A stretch of 64,000 bases of DNA from Franzmannia pantelleriensis (GCF_900102875.1 NZ_FNGH01000005.1:62001-126000), one strand, 5' to 3'. Shown: positions 28,142 through 37,348, numbered from the stretch's first letter. Notes: a model not told the origin generated them from the sequence alone. A program made the numbers and translations.

Positions 28142-30221
28142 CTCAAGCGTTCAGGAGTTCCGGTATCAGCTCCTCTCAGACATCTCTGACCCTGATAATG
28201 GCAATCTGTCTGAAGAATATCCTGTGGAAAGATTTACCGAGTATGTTACTGCGATGCTCTCGGAATCAGGTGCATCGTTCGATCTTTCCATTGGGCACAT
28301 AGAGCGACAGTTCGGCTCTAGGAGTGTCCGCTGTGATGCCTGGGGGGCTGACCTTTCGGAAGGAAGGCTGGATCTGGTGGTGTCAGACTATTTTGGAGTT
28401 GATAACCCTGAAACCATCAATAAGTCCAACCTTGAGTCATCTTTGAAACGTGCTCTTCGATTACTGGAATTCTGTAAAAAAACTCAACTTTCTGAAATTG
28501 AACCAGCGTCGAAGACATACGACTGCGTATCCTTAGTCAAGGAAGTATTGGGTTCGATAGGCCAGGTCAGACTTCACTATTTGACTGACTCCGAAATTTC
28601 CCTCCGTGAGGAACCGGAAGTTATAGGTCCTTCGGGAGTAGATATCCAGATTCATAAGTGGGATATTGTACGACTGAGCAGGGCACAGGCCTCAGAAGCA
28701 AACCAAGAGCGTATAGAAATAGATCTTGTTAAAAGATTTGGAAGAGGATTGCCTTGTCTTTCTATGCCCGGGAATAGTGATGAATACAGTGGTTACCTTG
28801 CAATTCTTCCTGGTGAATGGCTGGCGGATTTGTATGAAGAGTACGCTGGCCGGATGATGGAGTTGAATGTTCGGTCATTTCTTCAGCAGAAAGGTAAGGT
28901 TAATAAAGGAATAAGAGATACGATCATTAATGAACCTAGCCGTTTTTTGGCATATAACAATGGTATTTCTGCGACGGTTGAATCATTGGAGGTAGAGAGA
29001 AATGACTCTGGGCAAGAAGTCATTACTTCTATGCGAGGTCTCCAAATTGTCAACGGCGGCCAAACTGTGGCCTCAATTCACCGTGCGAAAAAAGCTGATC
29101 GTTGTTCTCACTTGCAACGTGTCGCAGTACAGGCAAAAATAACAAAAGTTAACCCAGAAAGTCTTGATGAATTAGTACCAAAAATCAGTCGATTCTCAAA
29201 TACTCAGAACAAGGTGAATGAAGCAGACTTTGCTGCAAATGACAGCTTTCATGTCGAAATTGAGCGCCTTTCACAAACCGTATGGACCCCCGGTCAGCAG
29301 TTTAAATGGTTTTATGAGAGGGCTCGAGGCCAGTACCAAGTTGCAAAGAGTCGTAATTCCACCACTCCCGCAAGACGAAAGCAGTTTGAAACGATAAATC
29401 CTTCCAGCAAGAAGTTTGTCAAAACAGATCTTGCTAAGTATGAAAATGCTTGGGCCCAGCTGCCTTACATAGTTTCTAGAGGTGCTCAAAAAAATTTCGT
29501 TCACTATATGTCAAAAGTTAAGCGTGAAAGAAAAAATGAAGTTCCGGATGTGGGTTTTTTCAAGGATCTTATATCCAAAGCAATTATATTCAAGAATGCT
29601 GAGTCTATTGCTAGGAAACATGCTTTTTCTGCATATAGGGCTAATGCTGTAGCTTATACTGTCGCTCTTTTGTCTAATAAGACTTACGGAAGAATAGTCC
29701 TTCGCAATGTATGGAATAGGCAGGAGGTGACCCAGCCTATAAACAAAGTTCTTTTCGACTGGATGCCAGAAGTTTTAGATAGGATTATAGAATCAGCTGG
29801 TGGAAGGAACATAACTGAGTGGGCAAAGAGAGAAGAGTGCTGGGAAGCGGTAAAAGAGATGGAGTTTGTTATACCAGAAGCGCTGGAGGCTGAACTTTCT
29901 CAGGGAGACCACCTCCCAACGGTCGGTGAGGATGCTAGGAAGGGAAAAATTACCATGACTCCAGAAGGCCGTAGAAATATTGCGTTGACGATGGGGTTGG
30001 ACGCTGAAATGTGGTGGAAGATCACTAAGTGGGGGCAGAAGAGCGGGGAACTTACTGAATTTCAGTGTAGCCTTGCAACCACCATGGCTGGGTACGCATT
30101 GGGACAATGGGTAAAGGTGCCGTCTGTCAAGCAGGCAAAACATTCAGCAAAGATTGTTGCTGATCTTCAGGAAAGTGGCGTATTAAAGCGTCTTGAAGAG
30201 GATGAAGTTGATGGGGAGTAG
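28134..30221 (+). CDS. AIPR (abortive infection phage resistance) family protein
   Basis: 695 residues; the ATG overlaps the preceding stop by 8 bases, so all four genes form one tightly coupled operon. The AIPR domain core is FLAYNNGISATVESLEV, MRGLQIVNGGQTVASIHRA and PKISRFSNTQNKVNEADFAAND (about 275-370). AIPR proteins occur in abortive-infection and restriction-related loci; the exact activity is not settled. The remaining C-terminal region (400-695) is unassigned. The gene is AT-rich compared with its surroundings. It is convergent with the DNA methyltransferase gene, leaving about 105 bases between the two stops with no clear terminator. Confidence 0.9.
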   Translation: MIDSSVQEFRYQLLSDISDPDNGNLSEEYPVERFTEYVTAMLSESGASFDLSIGHIERQFGSRSVRCDAWGADLSEGRLDLVVSDYFGVDNPETINKSNLESSLKRALRLLEFCKKTQLSEIEPASKTYDCVSLVKEVLGSIGQVRLHYLTDSEISLREEPEVIGPSGVDIQIHKWDIVRLSRAQASEANQERIEIDLVKRFGRGLPCLSMPGNSDEYSGYLAILPGEWLADLYEEYAGRMMELNVRSFLQQKGKVNKGIRDTIINEPSRFLAYNNGISATVESLEVERNDSGQEVITSMRGLQIVNGGQTVASIHRAKKADRCSHLQRVAVQAKITKVNPESLDELVPKISRFSNTQNKVNEADFAANDSFHVEIERLSQTVWTPGQQFKWFYERARGQYQVAKSRNSTTPARRKQFETINPSSKKFVKTDLAKYENAWAQLPYIVSRGAQKNFVHYMSKVKRERKNEVPDVGFFKDLISKAIIFKNAESIARKHAFSAYRANAVAYTVALLSNKTYGRIVLRNVWNRQEVTQPINKVLFDWMPEVLDRIIESAGGRNITEWAKREECWEAVKEMEFVIPEALEAELSQGDHLPTVGEDARKGKITMTPEGRRNIALTMGLDAEMWWKITKWGQKSGELTEFQCSLATTMAGYALGQWVKVPSVKQAKHSAKIVADLQESGVLKRLEEDEVDGE

Positions 30222-30325
30222 GTGTAGGGCGGTGCACGTAAATATAAGGTTGCCGAGATGACATCTTGAGCTGAAATTCTGTCGGAGGTGATACTTCCTG
30301 GCCATGCCTGGCCAGGCGTTCTGCT

Positions 30326-32023
30326 TCATGCTTCCAGTACGCTTGAGCGCGGCTGATGTGGATTTTTTTTCTGCGCTTGTTCAAGCACTTTCATCACTTT
30401 GATGGCAATGCTCCTGGCAAGCAGGGGAGGCACTGCGTTACCTACCTGCACGTATTGCTCAGTACGATTTCCCTCGAAGTAGTAGTCATCAGGGAAGGTC
30501 TGAAGTCGTGCCGCCTCGCGGACGGTGAGGCTTCTGCACTGCTTGGGATCATAGTGGATGTAGTAGTGGCCATCCTTGGAAATGTGGCTGGTGATCGTCT
30601 TGGAAGGTTGATCTTTGAGAACTACCTTGAACCTGTCCGCAAATTTTCCGGACTTCCAGTTGGCATGCATGGGAGCAAGGTAGTCGAGGTAGATCTCCTT
30701 GGTGCCGATTGGTGAGTACCCCATCACCTCGGCAAAGCATGCACAGTAAAGGTACCTGGCAAGGTCCTCTTCCATGTGACTCCTAGCCTCGTGGTTGTAC
30801 CAGAGGCCGTTGATGTTCGGGTCCTGAACACCATGGTACCACCGTTCGAGTTTCTCGGTCGGGCCGACAGGTCTGTGCTCCTTTCTTGGTTCGTGGCGCC
30901 TTGGGAGTTCTTCGTGCTGTGCTTGCGCGATAGCGTGAAGCTCTGCAGCGATTCGCGCTCTATCTGCATATTGGAGATGATCGCTCGGGTGAGTTAGCAG
31001 CTCATTTGCTACCTTGGTAGCGACGCGCTTGATGGCCGCTTTCCATGCATCATAGGAGTCATCACGGCTCAGTCCGCTGCGTAGTGGCGGAAGCCCGACG
31101 AAGGCCTGCTCGACCGTTCTTTTATCATCATCAGTGCTAGCCATTTTCAGGCTAGCGGCTATTGTCTGAGCGCCAATGGAGCTTACGATGTCGTTTCGGA
31201 CGCCGACCATGATAACTCGGTGGCGAGCCTGGGGGATGCCGTGCTCCTCCGCCTTGATCACGAAAGAGTTGTATTCGTCTTCCTCGAGTGGTTCCGGAGT
31301 ATCGAAAAGACCTGTGGTTCTCGGGAAGTAGACGCGATCGTCTTCTAGAGAGAAAATCGTGTATTTTCTTTCAGATCCCCAGCTCGTTGGACCATTATGC
31401 CCGGTTGCCATGGCCGGGTATCGCAGGTCCTCCAGAATCTGGCCGAAGATCCTCTCTTTGCCGATCCGTGACGTCAGCATGCCCCTCACATTCTCCATGA
31501 CAAAGACAGCTGGCCGGAACTTGGCGATCACGTCCAAGTACTCGCGATACAGGAAGTGTCGCTTGTCTTCTTCCGGCCGGTAGCCCTTGTTCCCGCGGTT
31601 GCGGACACGCCCGACAACAGAGTAGGCCTGGCACGGCGGCCCGCCGATGAGGACCCAATTACGGTCATGGTCCAAACTCTGCCGCAGCCGCTCTTCTAGG
31701 GCATGATTGCCGTTTTCACCGCCGAGCTCCAAACGCAGAGCTTCCTGCTCTGCTTCCAGCCACAGATCCTTGACATCGTCCCTTTTGCTTGGGTGTTCTC
31801 CACCCTGCAGGTACTCGAAGTAGGCATCCATGCTATGGTCGCTGTCGAGCAGGAGGCGATAGAATGCACGCAACGTCAGGGTGCGATGGGCCGATGCTTC
31901 CTTCTCCACCGACACCAGCGTCTTGAACTGACGGCTGTGATCCGGTCTTCTGATAGAGCTAAACCCTTCGCCAAGCCCCCCAGGGCCCGCGAACAGATCT
32001 ACTAGTTGAACCGGCTTCGTCAT
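30326..32023 (-). CDS. DNA (cytosine-5-)-methyltransferase
   Basis: About 565 residues. All main C5-methyltransferase motifs are present: I VDLFAGPGGLGEGFSS, IV IGGPPCQAYSVVGR with the catalytic Cys, VI VFVMENVRGML, VIII PQARHRVIMVGVR, and IX-X TVREAARLQTFPDDYYF and QVGNAVPPLLARSIA. The start at 32023 (MTKPVQLVDLFAG) is preferred; an ATG at 32047 would add eight residues but has no binding site. The target sequence cannot be read from the gene. It is convergent to the GHKL-Z1-DUF4420-AIPR operon and divergent from vsr, so it probably protects host DNA from that system. Confidence 0.95.
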   Translation of the reverse strand: MTKPVQLVDLFAGPGGLGEGFSSIRRPDHSRQFKTLVSVEKEASAHRTLTLRAFYRLLLDSDHSMDAYFEYLQGGEHPSKRDDVKDLWLEAEQEALRLELGGENGNHALEERLRQSLDHDRNWVLIGGPPCQAYSVVGRVRNRGNKGYRPEEDKRHFLYREYLDVIAKFRPAVFVMENVRGMLTSRIGKERIFGQILEDLRYPAMATGHNGPTSWGSERKYTIFSLEDDRVYFPRTTGLFDTPEPLEEDEYNSFVIKAEEHGIPQARHRVIMVGVRNDIVSSIGAQTIAASLKMASTDDDKRTVEQAFVGLPPLRSGLSRDDSYDAWKAAIKRVATKVANELLTHPSDHLQYADRARIAAELHAIAQAQHEELPRRHEPRKEHRPVGPTEKLERWYHGVQDPNINGLWYNHEARSHMEEDLARYLYCACFAEVMGYSPIGTKEIYLDYLAPMHANWKSGKFADRFKVVLKDQPSKTITSHISKDGHYYIHYDPKQCRSLTVREAARLQTFPDDYYFEGNRTEQYVQVGNAVPPLLARSIAIKVMKVLEQAQKKNPHQPRSSVLEA

Positions 32024-32062
32024 TTTGAAAACCTGCAATATATTCATGGTCAGGAGGTTGGC

Positions 32063-32524
32063 GTGAACGACGTCGTTAACTGCACGACCCGCTCACGCAT
32101 GATGCGAGGCATCAGAGGCCGTGATACCAAGCCTGAGCTGTTCCTGCGCAGGTACCTCCATTCCCTTGGGTACCGCTTTCGCCTTCATCGCCAGGACCTT
32201 CCTGGATCTCCCGACTTGGTCCTGCCTCGTTACAGGCTGGCCCTCTTCGTGCATGGCTGCTTCTGGCACCGCCATGCGGGCTGCTTCTACACGACGATCC
32301 CAAAGACACGGCAGGCGTTCTGGGAGGAGAAGTTCCATGGCAACGTCCGCCGAGACAACAGAGCGTACATTGATCTACACCACCTCGGCTGGCGTGTTCT
32401 GGTGGTCTGGGAATGCGGTTTCAAGCACTGTCGTGAGCAGTTATCCGACATTTCGGAGTTGATCCAGGCTGTCAACCTGTATCAGGAGTGGCCATCCCAC
32501 CCGCCAAGGCCTCGCCCTGCCTAG
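32063..32524 (+). CDS. vsr: Very short patch repair endonuclease
   Basis: About 153 residues from a GTG five bases after AGGAGG; an open frame upstream overlaps the methyltransferase and is not needed. Vsr nicks next to T in T:G mismatches left by deamination of 5-methylcytosine. Family blocks: MRGIRGRDTKPELFLRRYLH, GYRFRLHRQDLPGSPDLVLP with the catalytic Asp, LFVHGCFWHRHAGC with the zinc/catalytic residues, and FHGNVRRD followed by GWRVLVVWEC. Its start lies only 39 bases from the methyltransferase start on the other strand, so a shared promoter region is likely. Confidence 0.94.
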   Translation: MNDVVNCTTRSRMMRGIRGRDTKPELFLRRYLHSLGYRFRLHRQDLPGSPDLVLPRYRLALFVHGCFWHRHAGCFYTTIPKTRQAFWEEKFHGNVRRDNRAYIDLHHLGWRVLVVWECGFKHCREQLSDISELIQAVNLYQEWPSHPPRPRPA

Positions 32525-32820
32525 TCTTGCAGTCCACCGAGACGGAAACTCTAATCAGCCGATACTGTCTCTGGTCGGCGTATGATACCAGGTTATCCAC
32601 CTAGGGCTAGGATTACCAGGTCAGAGAGTGACATTCGCAAGCACATCAGAACAATTACCGTGGCATGGCCCCATCTTCCCGCCGATGGCTCCCCCTCGGC
32701 CAGGGAGGTTGATAAGTCATGTGCTCCTGCTTCGCCCACTACGCCGATCCCGTCGCCGTGGCCGTACACTCCGGCTGGCTCCGCTCGCTACTCCCTTGGC
32801 AAGGCCTGCTGCATGCCTGA

Positions 32821-32840
32821 TACTGTACTTATGTACAGTA
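32821..32840. promoter_or_regulatory. LexA operator (SOS box)
   Basis: The 20-bp palindrome TACTGTACTTATGTACAGTA contains the CTGT-N8-ACAG consensus of gammaproteobacterial LexA sites. It lies 15 bases before the umuD start codon, so umuDC here should be DNA-damage inducible. The rest of the gap 32525-32820 shows no supported gene. Confidence 0.9.
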
Positions 32841-32855
32841 TCAAGGAGTCTCTTC

Positions 32856-33296
32856 ATGGCGCAAGACACACTGATCCCTGCCCATCGCGAGCCGCCGTCG
32901 CTGCCGCTCCCTTTTCCGCTGCCGCTGACTAGGGCCGGCCTGTCGGGCTTCCCGAGCCCGGCCCAGGACTATGAAGGCCGTACCCTGGACCTCAATGAGC
33001 GGCTGGTGAAGCGGTCAGCCTCAACCTTCTTCATGACGGTGATCGGCGACAGCATGGAGGCCTTGGGCATCCAGGAGGGGGACCTACTGGTAGTGGACAG
33101 CTCGATAGACCCACGCCCTGGGCATATCCTCGTCGCGACGGTGGAGGGAGAGCTGGTGGTCAAGCGCTACGAGCTGCTGGGCAACCGGCCTTACTTCACC
33201 TCAGGTAACCCTCGCTACCGTCCGATACCCGCCGCTGACTTGGAGTGCCAGGCCTGGGGCGTGGTCCGTGCTGTGATCCACGAGTACCCGGTGTAG
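32856..33296 (+). CDS. umuD: UmuD-type SOS mutagenesis protein
   Basis: 146 residues with AAGGAG upstream. It is a LexA-fold serine peptidase that self-cleaves on RecA filaments to give the active polymerase V subunit. The expected cleavage region is LSGFPSPAQDYE (Ser-Gly in place of the E. coli Cys-Gly). The catalytic Ser is in GDSMEALGI and the Lys in LVVKRYE. The length is normal. It is followed after 15 bases by umuC and preceded by a LexA box. Confidence 0.95.
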   Translation: MAQDTLIPAHREPPSLPLPFPLPLTRAGLSGFPSPAQDYEGRTLDLNERLVKRSASTFFMTVIGDSMEALGIQEGDLLVVDSSIDPRPGHILVATVEGELVVKRYELLGNRPYFTSGNPRYRPIPAADLECQAWGVVRAVIHEYPV

Positions 33297-33311
33297 CCAG
33301 GGGGCCGCCAA

Positions 33312-34604
33312 GTGATCGGACTGATCGACTGCAACAATTTTTACGTGAGCTGCGAGCGAGCATTCCGGCCGGATCTGGACGGTGTGCCGGTCGGTGTCCT
33401 TTCCAATAACGATGGCTGTGTGATTGCCCGTTCCAACGAGCTCAAGGCCCTGGGGGTGGAGATGGGCACGCCCGCCTTCGAGTTGAAGCAGCTGCTGCGT
33501 CAGCGTCGCATCGTGCTGCTGTCGTCCAACTACGAGCTCTATGGCGACATGTCGTCACGGGTGCAGCGGGTGCTGGAGGAATTCTCGGCCGGGGTGGAGC
33601 CCTATTCCATCGATGAGATGTTTGTGCGCTTCGATGGGTTTGCCCCGGAGCAAATGCATGACCATGCCCAGGAGCTGTTTACCAAGGTGCGTCGCTTCAC
33701 GCATATCCCGGTCAGCGTGGGGATCGCACCGACGCGCACCCTGGCCAAGTTGGCCAATCGGATGGCCAAAAAGGTTCCCCTCTACGGCGGCGTCTGCGTG
33801 ATGAGGCCGGGTACCGAGGAGTGTGAGGCGCTGCTGAAGCAGGTTGCTATTGGTGACGTATGGGGCGTGGGGAGGCGGCTGGTCGAACGACTCGCACTGC
33901 TCGGCCTGCACAGCGCCAGGGATCTAGCTCAGGCAGACGCCAAGCAGATTCGTCGGCGCTTCTCGGTGACCCTGGAGCGCACCTGCCTGGAACTGAAAGG
34001 GATTCCCTGCATCGAGATGAACGACCCAGGCGACGCTCGACAGCGCATCATGACCTCGCGCTCCTTCGGGCGCCTGACCGATGACCGCCAGCAGATCCAT
34101 CAGGCCATTCGTCAATTCGCTCAGCGCAGTGCCGAGAAGTTGCGCGCACAGGACAGCCTGACGCGCGCCGTATACGTCTTCCTGAAGACTAATCGGCACC
34201 GGCCTGACCTGCCACAATACTCCCCCAGTGCCATTGTCGAGCTGCCATCACCCAGCGATGACAGCCGCGCCATCCTGCATGCGGCCAGCCAGGCCCTGGA
34301 TGCGATCTACAGGCCTCGCTATCGCTTCATGAAAGCGGGCGTGATGTTGGTCGACCTGATCGATGCCAACCGTGAGCAGCTCTCTCTGCTGGATACTCCA
34401 CAGAGCCAGGCTGAGAGTGCGCGTAGCGAGCAGCTGATGTCCGCGCTCGATCAGTTGAACCAGAGGATGGGTAAAGGCACCGTCACCTTCGGACGAGCAG
34501 ACGCCGGTGCTGCCTGGCATCTGCGTTGCGCCAACCGCACGCCACGCTGGACCACACGCTGGGATGAGCTGCCCGTCGTCCGACCGGGACGCTTGCGTCG
34601 GTAA
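33312..34604 (+). CDS. umuC: DNA polymerase V catalytic subunit UmuC
   Basis: 430 residues from a GTG at 33312, preceded by weak GGGGG. It is a Y-family translesion polymerase. Motifs: LIDCNNFYVSCERAF with the first metal-binding Asp, SNNDGCVIARSNE, PYSIDEMFVRF with the DE pair, SVGIAPTRTLAKLANRMAKK, and IGDVWGVGRRL (helix-hairpin-helix). The little-finger and C-terminal tail (about 240-430) contain SRSFGR and QLSLLD, the latter a beta-clamp binding type sequence. Together with UmuD it forms an island-borne SOS mutagenesis cassette, as is common on plasmids. Confidence 0.96.
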   Translation: MIGLIDCNNFYVSCERAFRPDLDGVPVGVLSNNDGCVIARSNELKALGVEMGTPAFELKQLLRQRRIVLLSSNYELYGDMSSRVQRVLEEFSAGVEPYSIDEMFVRFDGFAPEQMHDHAQELFTKVRRFTHIPVSVGIAPTRTLAKLANRMAKKVPLYGGVCVMRPGTEECEALLKQVAIGDVWGVGRRLVERLALLGLHSARDLAQADAKQIRRRFSVTLERTCLELKGIPCIEMNDPGDARQRIMTSRSFGRLTDDRQQIHQAIRQFAQRSAEKLRAQDSLTRAVYVFLKTNRHRPDLPQYSPSAIVELPSPSDDSRAILHAASQALDAIYRPRYRFMKAGVMLVDLIDANREQLSLLDTPQSQAESARSEQLMSALDQLNQRMGKGTVTFGRADAGAAWHLRCANRTPRWTTRWDELPVVRPGRLRR

Positions 34605-34685
34605 TCACCTACATACATTGCCGAGTTGTCCTACAGCCGCGCAGACACCCAGGTCCTATGCTCTTCGTAGACGATGGAGGGCAAC

Positions 34686-34973
34686 ATGCGTCACTGCGTT
34701 TTCACGCTGTGCGGTGCAGAGGTTGAACTAAGCATGGTACGCGACTCGACTAACCACGAGTGGCTCGCCATCACGCGCTGGCACCCAGAGGAATTCTCCC
34801 AGCCAATCACTTACATCATGCCGCCCCAGGCAGCGGGCACAGATGAAGAAATGGCATGGGAGGCAGCCAAGGACTGGGCTAGCCGGAATCTCTCAAGAGA
34901 CTGGATCGCCGTCGTCAGCACGGAACAGGACCTTCAGCGGCTGGCCGCCGCGCGAAGCCAGATGTTGCATTGA
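34686..34973 (+). CDS. Small hypothetical protein downstream of umuC
   Basis: 95 residues from the ATG after GGAGGG. No recognised domain. The sequence has a beta-rich start (HCVFTLCGAEVELSMV) and a helical second half (AWEAAKDWASRNLSRDW). It lies 81 bases after umuC and 28 bases before the convergent SRAP gene. Membership of the SOS block is inferred only from position. Confidence 0.55.
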   Translation: MRHCVFTLCGAEVELSMVRDSTNHEWLAITRWHPEEFSQPITYIMPPQAAGTDEEMAWEAAKDWASRNLSRDWIAVVSTEQDLQRLAAARSQMLH

Positions 34974-35001
34974 AACGCTGACGGTATGGTCGGTGTCGAC
35001 G

Positions 35002-35664
35002 CTATCGTGCTGGCTCGATCAGGTCGGCTGCGTCGTTGGTCGGGCGGTTGACGCGGATGCTGACCGGCCAGTGCGTGATCAGGTGCGCATCCAGATGGTG
35101 GACCACATGACGGATGGTCTCGCGGTCGGTCAGGTGTGGGTCGAGCCACGGCTCGAGGCTCTCGGCATCCAGGGCCAGCGGCATACGCGAGTGGACCTCC
35201 CCGACGACTCCGCGAGCCGGCTCGGTGATGATGGCACACCCCGGCGTGCCATCCGCGCGCTTGGCCCAGATCCCCGCCAGCCAGAGTGGCTCGCGATCCT
35301 CACGGCACAGGAAATGCGGCTGCTTCTTGCCATCGATCAGCACCCATTCAAACCAGCCATCGGCGGGCACTAGGCAGCGGTGATGGGCGAAAGCACCGCG
35401 GAAATACGTTGAGGTCGCGACCTTCTCGACCGTCGCATTGATCGGCTGCGGCGGCTTCTCGCCGGCCCAGTGAGGGCGATAACCCCACCACAGCGCAGTC
35501 ATCTCCAACGGCGCCTCGTCATCGGCGCGGCGCACTGCTGTGATGAAGGTACCCGGGGGGACGTTGTAGCGCTGCGCCAGAGGCTGCTCAGGCTCGGCTA
35601 GCGGTAGCTTCAGCGAAGCCAACAGCTTGGGATAATCACTGTAGAGAGCGAAGCGTCCACACAT
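35002..35664 (-). CDS. SRAP domain protein (YedK/HMCES family)
   Basis: 220 residues from the ATG whose next codon gives Cys2, the catalytic residue exposed after Met removal (MCGRFALYSDYP). The open frame upstream is longer, but this start is required by the family. SRAP proteins form a thiazolidine crosslink to abasic sites in single-stranded DNA. Other conserved parts: RYNVPPGT with the key Asn, NATVEKVATSTYFRGAF with the Glu, CLVPADGWFEW and the final His region HSRMPLAL. Its place next to umuDC fits a DNA damage role. Confidence 0.93.
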   Translation of the reverse strand: MCGRFALYSDYPKLLASLKLPLAEPEQPLAQRYNVPPGTFITAVRRADDEAPLEMTALWWGYRPHWAGEKPPQPINATVEKVATSTYFRGAFAHHRCLVPADGWFEWVLIDGKKQPHFLCREDREPLWLAGIWAKRADGTPGCAIITEPARGVVGEVHSRMPLALDAESLEPWLDPHLTDRETIRHVVHHLDAHLITHWPVSIRVNRPTNDAADLIEPAR

Positions 35665-36217
35665 GGCCTGCCTCGTAATCCTGACAACTAACCTGCTCAC
35701 GCAGCAGCACGCATCGACGGAGTATGCCATTCACCATAGATCATGCCGATACCTTCAGCCTTCCAAGGGGTGGGCCGACAGCGCTGCGGGTTGATTTAAC
35801 TATGGCGGCGCTATTTCCAGAGCCAACGGCCGGAGTGATCCAGAACCTTAGACTCCCCCAAGCATGCTGCTAGGCCTCAAGCATCGGTTTGGTTGCTGAC
35901 CGAGTGGGGTCGGTGCGAGTCATAGACTGGGTGAAATTCTACAAGCCTCTGAAATACACGGGTTGTGCATTGCAGGCGCGACCTTTAAATTAGAAAAATC
36001 TGCACTAATAGTGCTCAAGCCGGAAACGAAAAGCTTCATAATTCTGCGTTGCTTGTCAGCCATCCCCTAAACCGCCATGGCCTTGCCAGGGTTACGCTCA
36101 GATCAGCGCTATGCCAGCTATCCGAATTGAACTTCACCCAGCGGATCTTCGCTTTGCATTTGCGTCGAGCCCCCGGCCATGGATGGCTGGCTACGATCTC
36201 AGATGCGAATATGATTT
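35665..36217. other. Gene-poor stretch
   Basis: Between the SRAP gene and the transposase remnant I see no supported gene, RNA or strong hairpin. Short open frames here have no ribosome binding site or family signal. The composition is intermediate. Confidence 0.5.
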
Positions 36218-36556
36218 CTACTCACAGAGCAAGGTACTTTCCTGGATCTCTGCGAGCCTAGCAGGGTTCAGGCCGCTGATCCGAGTGAGGTCGTCCGAGG
36301 CCTCCCAAGGGCGCAGTTCCACGATGGCGGCGGCGCGTGCCGGCACCACATGGAGCTCCTCGCTGACGTCCTCGCCGATGACCTTGAGTTCGGTGCCATC
36401 CTCGGCACAGTGCCGGGTGCCCTCGGGCAACTCGTGGATGACCTCGACGCGGGGCAGCTCGGGGAGCAAGGCGACGCGGCCACCGCGCATGCGGCGTTTG
36501 GCCGGCTGGCTGGTCGAGTCAGGGGCGGGGTGGGTGACCCCCGAATCGAATGCCAT
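36218..36556 (-). pseudogene. Fragment of IS66-family transposase (TnpC)
   Basis: A 112-residue open frame. Its central part PELPRVEVIHELPEGTRHC followed by DGTELKVIGEDVSEELHVVPA (about residues 32-72) matches the zinc-finger-containing segment of IS66 TnpC proteins. The sequence on both sides does not continue the transposase, and the catalytic region is absent, so this is a short scar. It lies at the junction between the SOS block and the sulfate uptake operon. The nearby open frame at 36553-36752 on the plus strand is unassigned. Confidence 0.65.
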
Positions 36557-36748
36557 GAGCCTGGTGCGTCGGGGGCGCGAACACTGGCCAAGGATCGCCC
36601 AGTGGAATCACGAGGCGCGTGCCGCCGGCCTGACCGTGTGGTGGCCAGGGCTCGATACCCCGGGGGATCTCGGCGCGGTCACCCCGCTCGAGCCTACCCT
36701 CGTCAGTGGCAGCCTTCTGGGCGGCATGCTGCAGCAGGATCAGCGTGT

Positions 36749-37348
36749 CTAGCAGAGGGGGCAGGCGCTAGTGGTCAGAGCGCCTGTGGCCACGAGCCGA
36801 TGCAGCAACAAAAAACCTGCTTCCCACTCATGATGGCCAGAGGCCGGATTGATATGTCCGGCCTCATCGAGGACGACCAACTGACTTCCCCAGGCAGTGG
36901 CAAAGCCGGCAGCGCGTTGGGCGCTGGCAGCAGGGTCATTGGTGGAGCCCACTACAAGGCTCGGGAACGGCAGGCGGTGTATTGGGATGGGAGCAAAGCC
37001 GGCCAGCTCCTGCCGAACGCTGCCACGCTCGACGTCCGCCGGTGCGACCAGCAGGGCCCCCGCAATACGCCCGGAAATCTCGGCGACCGCCGCCCAATGG
37101 GCCACGGTGATGCAGCCCAGACTATGGGCCACCAGCAGTATGGGCGCCTCGACGCTGCTCACCGCCCGATCCAGGGCGCCAACCCAATCATCGAGCTCTG
37201 GCTCATCCCAATTGGCCACATGGGTACGCGAGGTTCTTGGCAACCGATGCTGCCAGTGGGTCTGCCAGTGATTGTCCCCGGAGCCTTGCCACCCCGGGAC
37301 GATTAAACAGTGGTAATCCTTGATAGGGGGATCGGTTGGCATGCTCAT
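36749..37348 (-). CDS. Alpha/beta hydrolase of the RBBP9/YdeN family
   Basis: About 199 residues. Motifs: IVPGWQGSGDNHWQTHW near the N terminus, the nucleophile elbow AHSLGC, Asp in STNDPAAS and His in DEAGHINPASGHHEW, which together make the catalytic triad. The start is uncertain: ATG at 37348 or 37342, with an in-frame ATG further out at 37390; no clear binding site supports any of them. The substrate is unknown. It is on the same strand as the cys genes and starts 137 bases after cysA ends, so it may be part of the sulfate operon. Confidence 0.85.
   Translation of the reverse strand: MSMPTDPPIKDYHCLIVPGWQGSGDNHWQTHWQHRLPRTSRTHVANWDEPELDDWVGALDRAVSSVEAPILLVAHSLGCITVAHWAAVAEISGRIAGALLVAPADVERGSVRQELAGFAPIPIHRLPFPSLVVGSTNDPAASAQRAAGFATAWGSQLVVLDEAGHINPASGHHEWEAGFLLLHRLVATGALTTSACPLC

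Noticed and set aside
30127-30384. 85-codon minus-strand frame between the AIPR and methyltransferase genes
   Set aside because: It overlaps the ends of both convergent genes, has no binding site and no recognisable domain.
36553-36752. Short plus-strand frame next to the IS66 fragment
   Set aside because: I could not match it to an IS66 accessory protein or anything else, and it overlaps the end of the hydrolase gene region.
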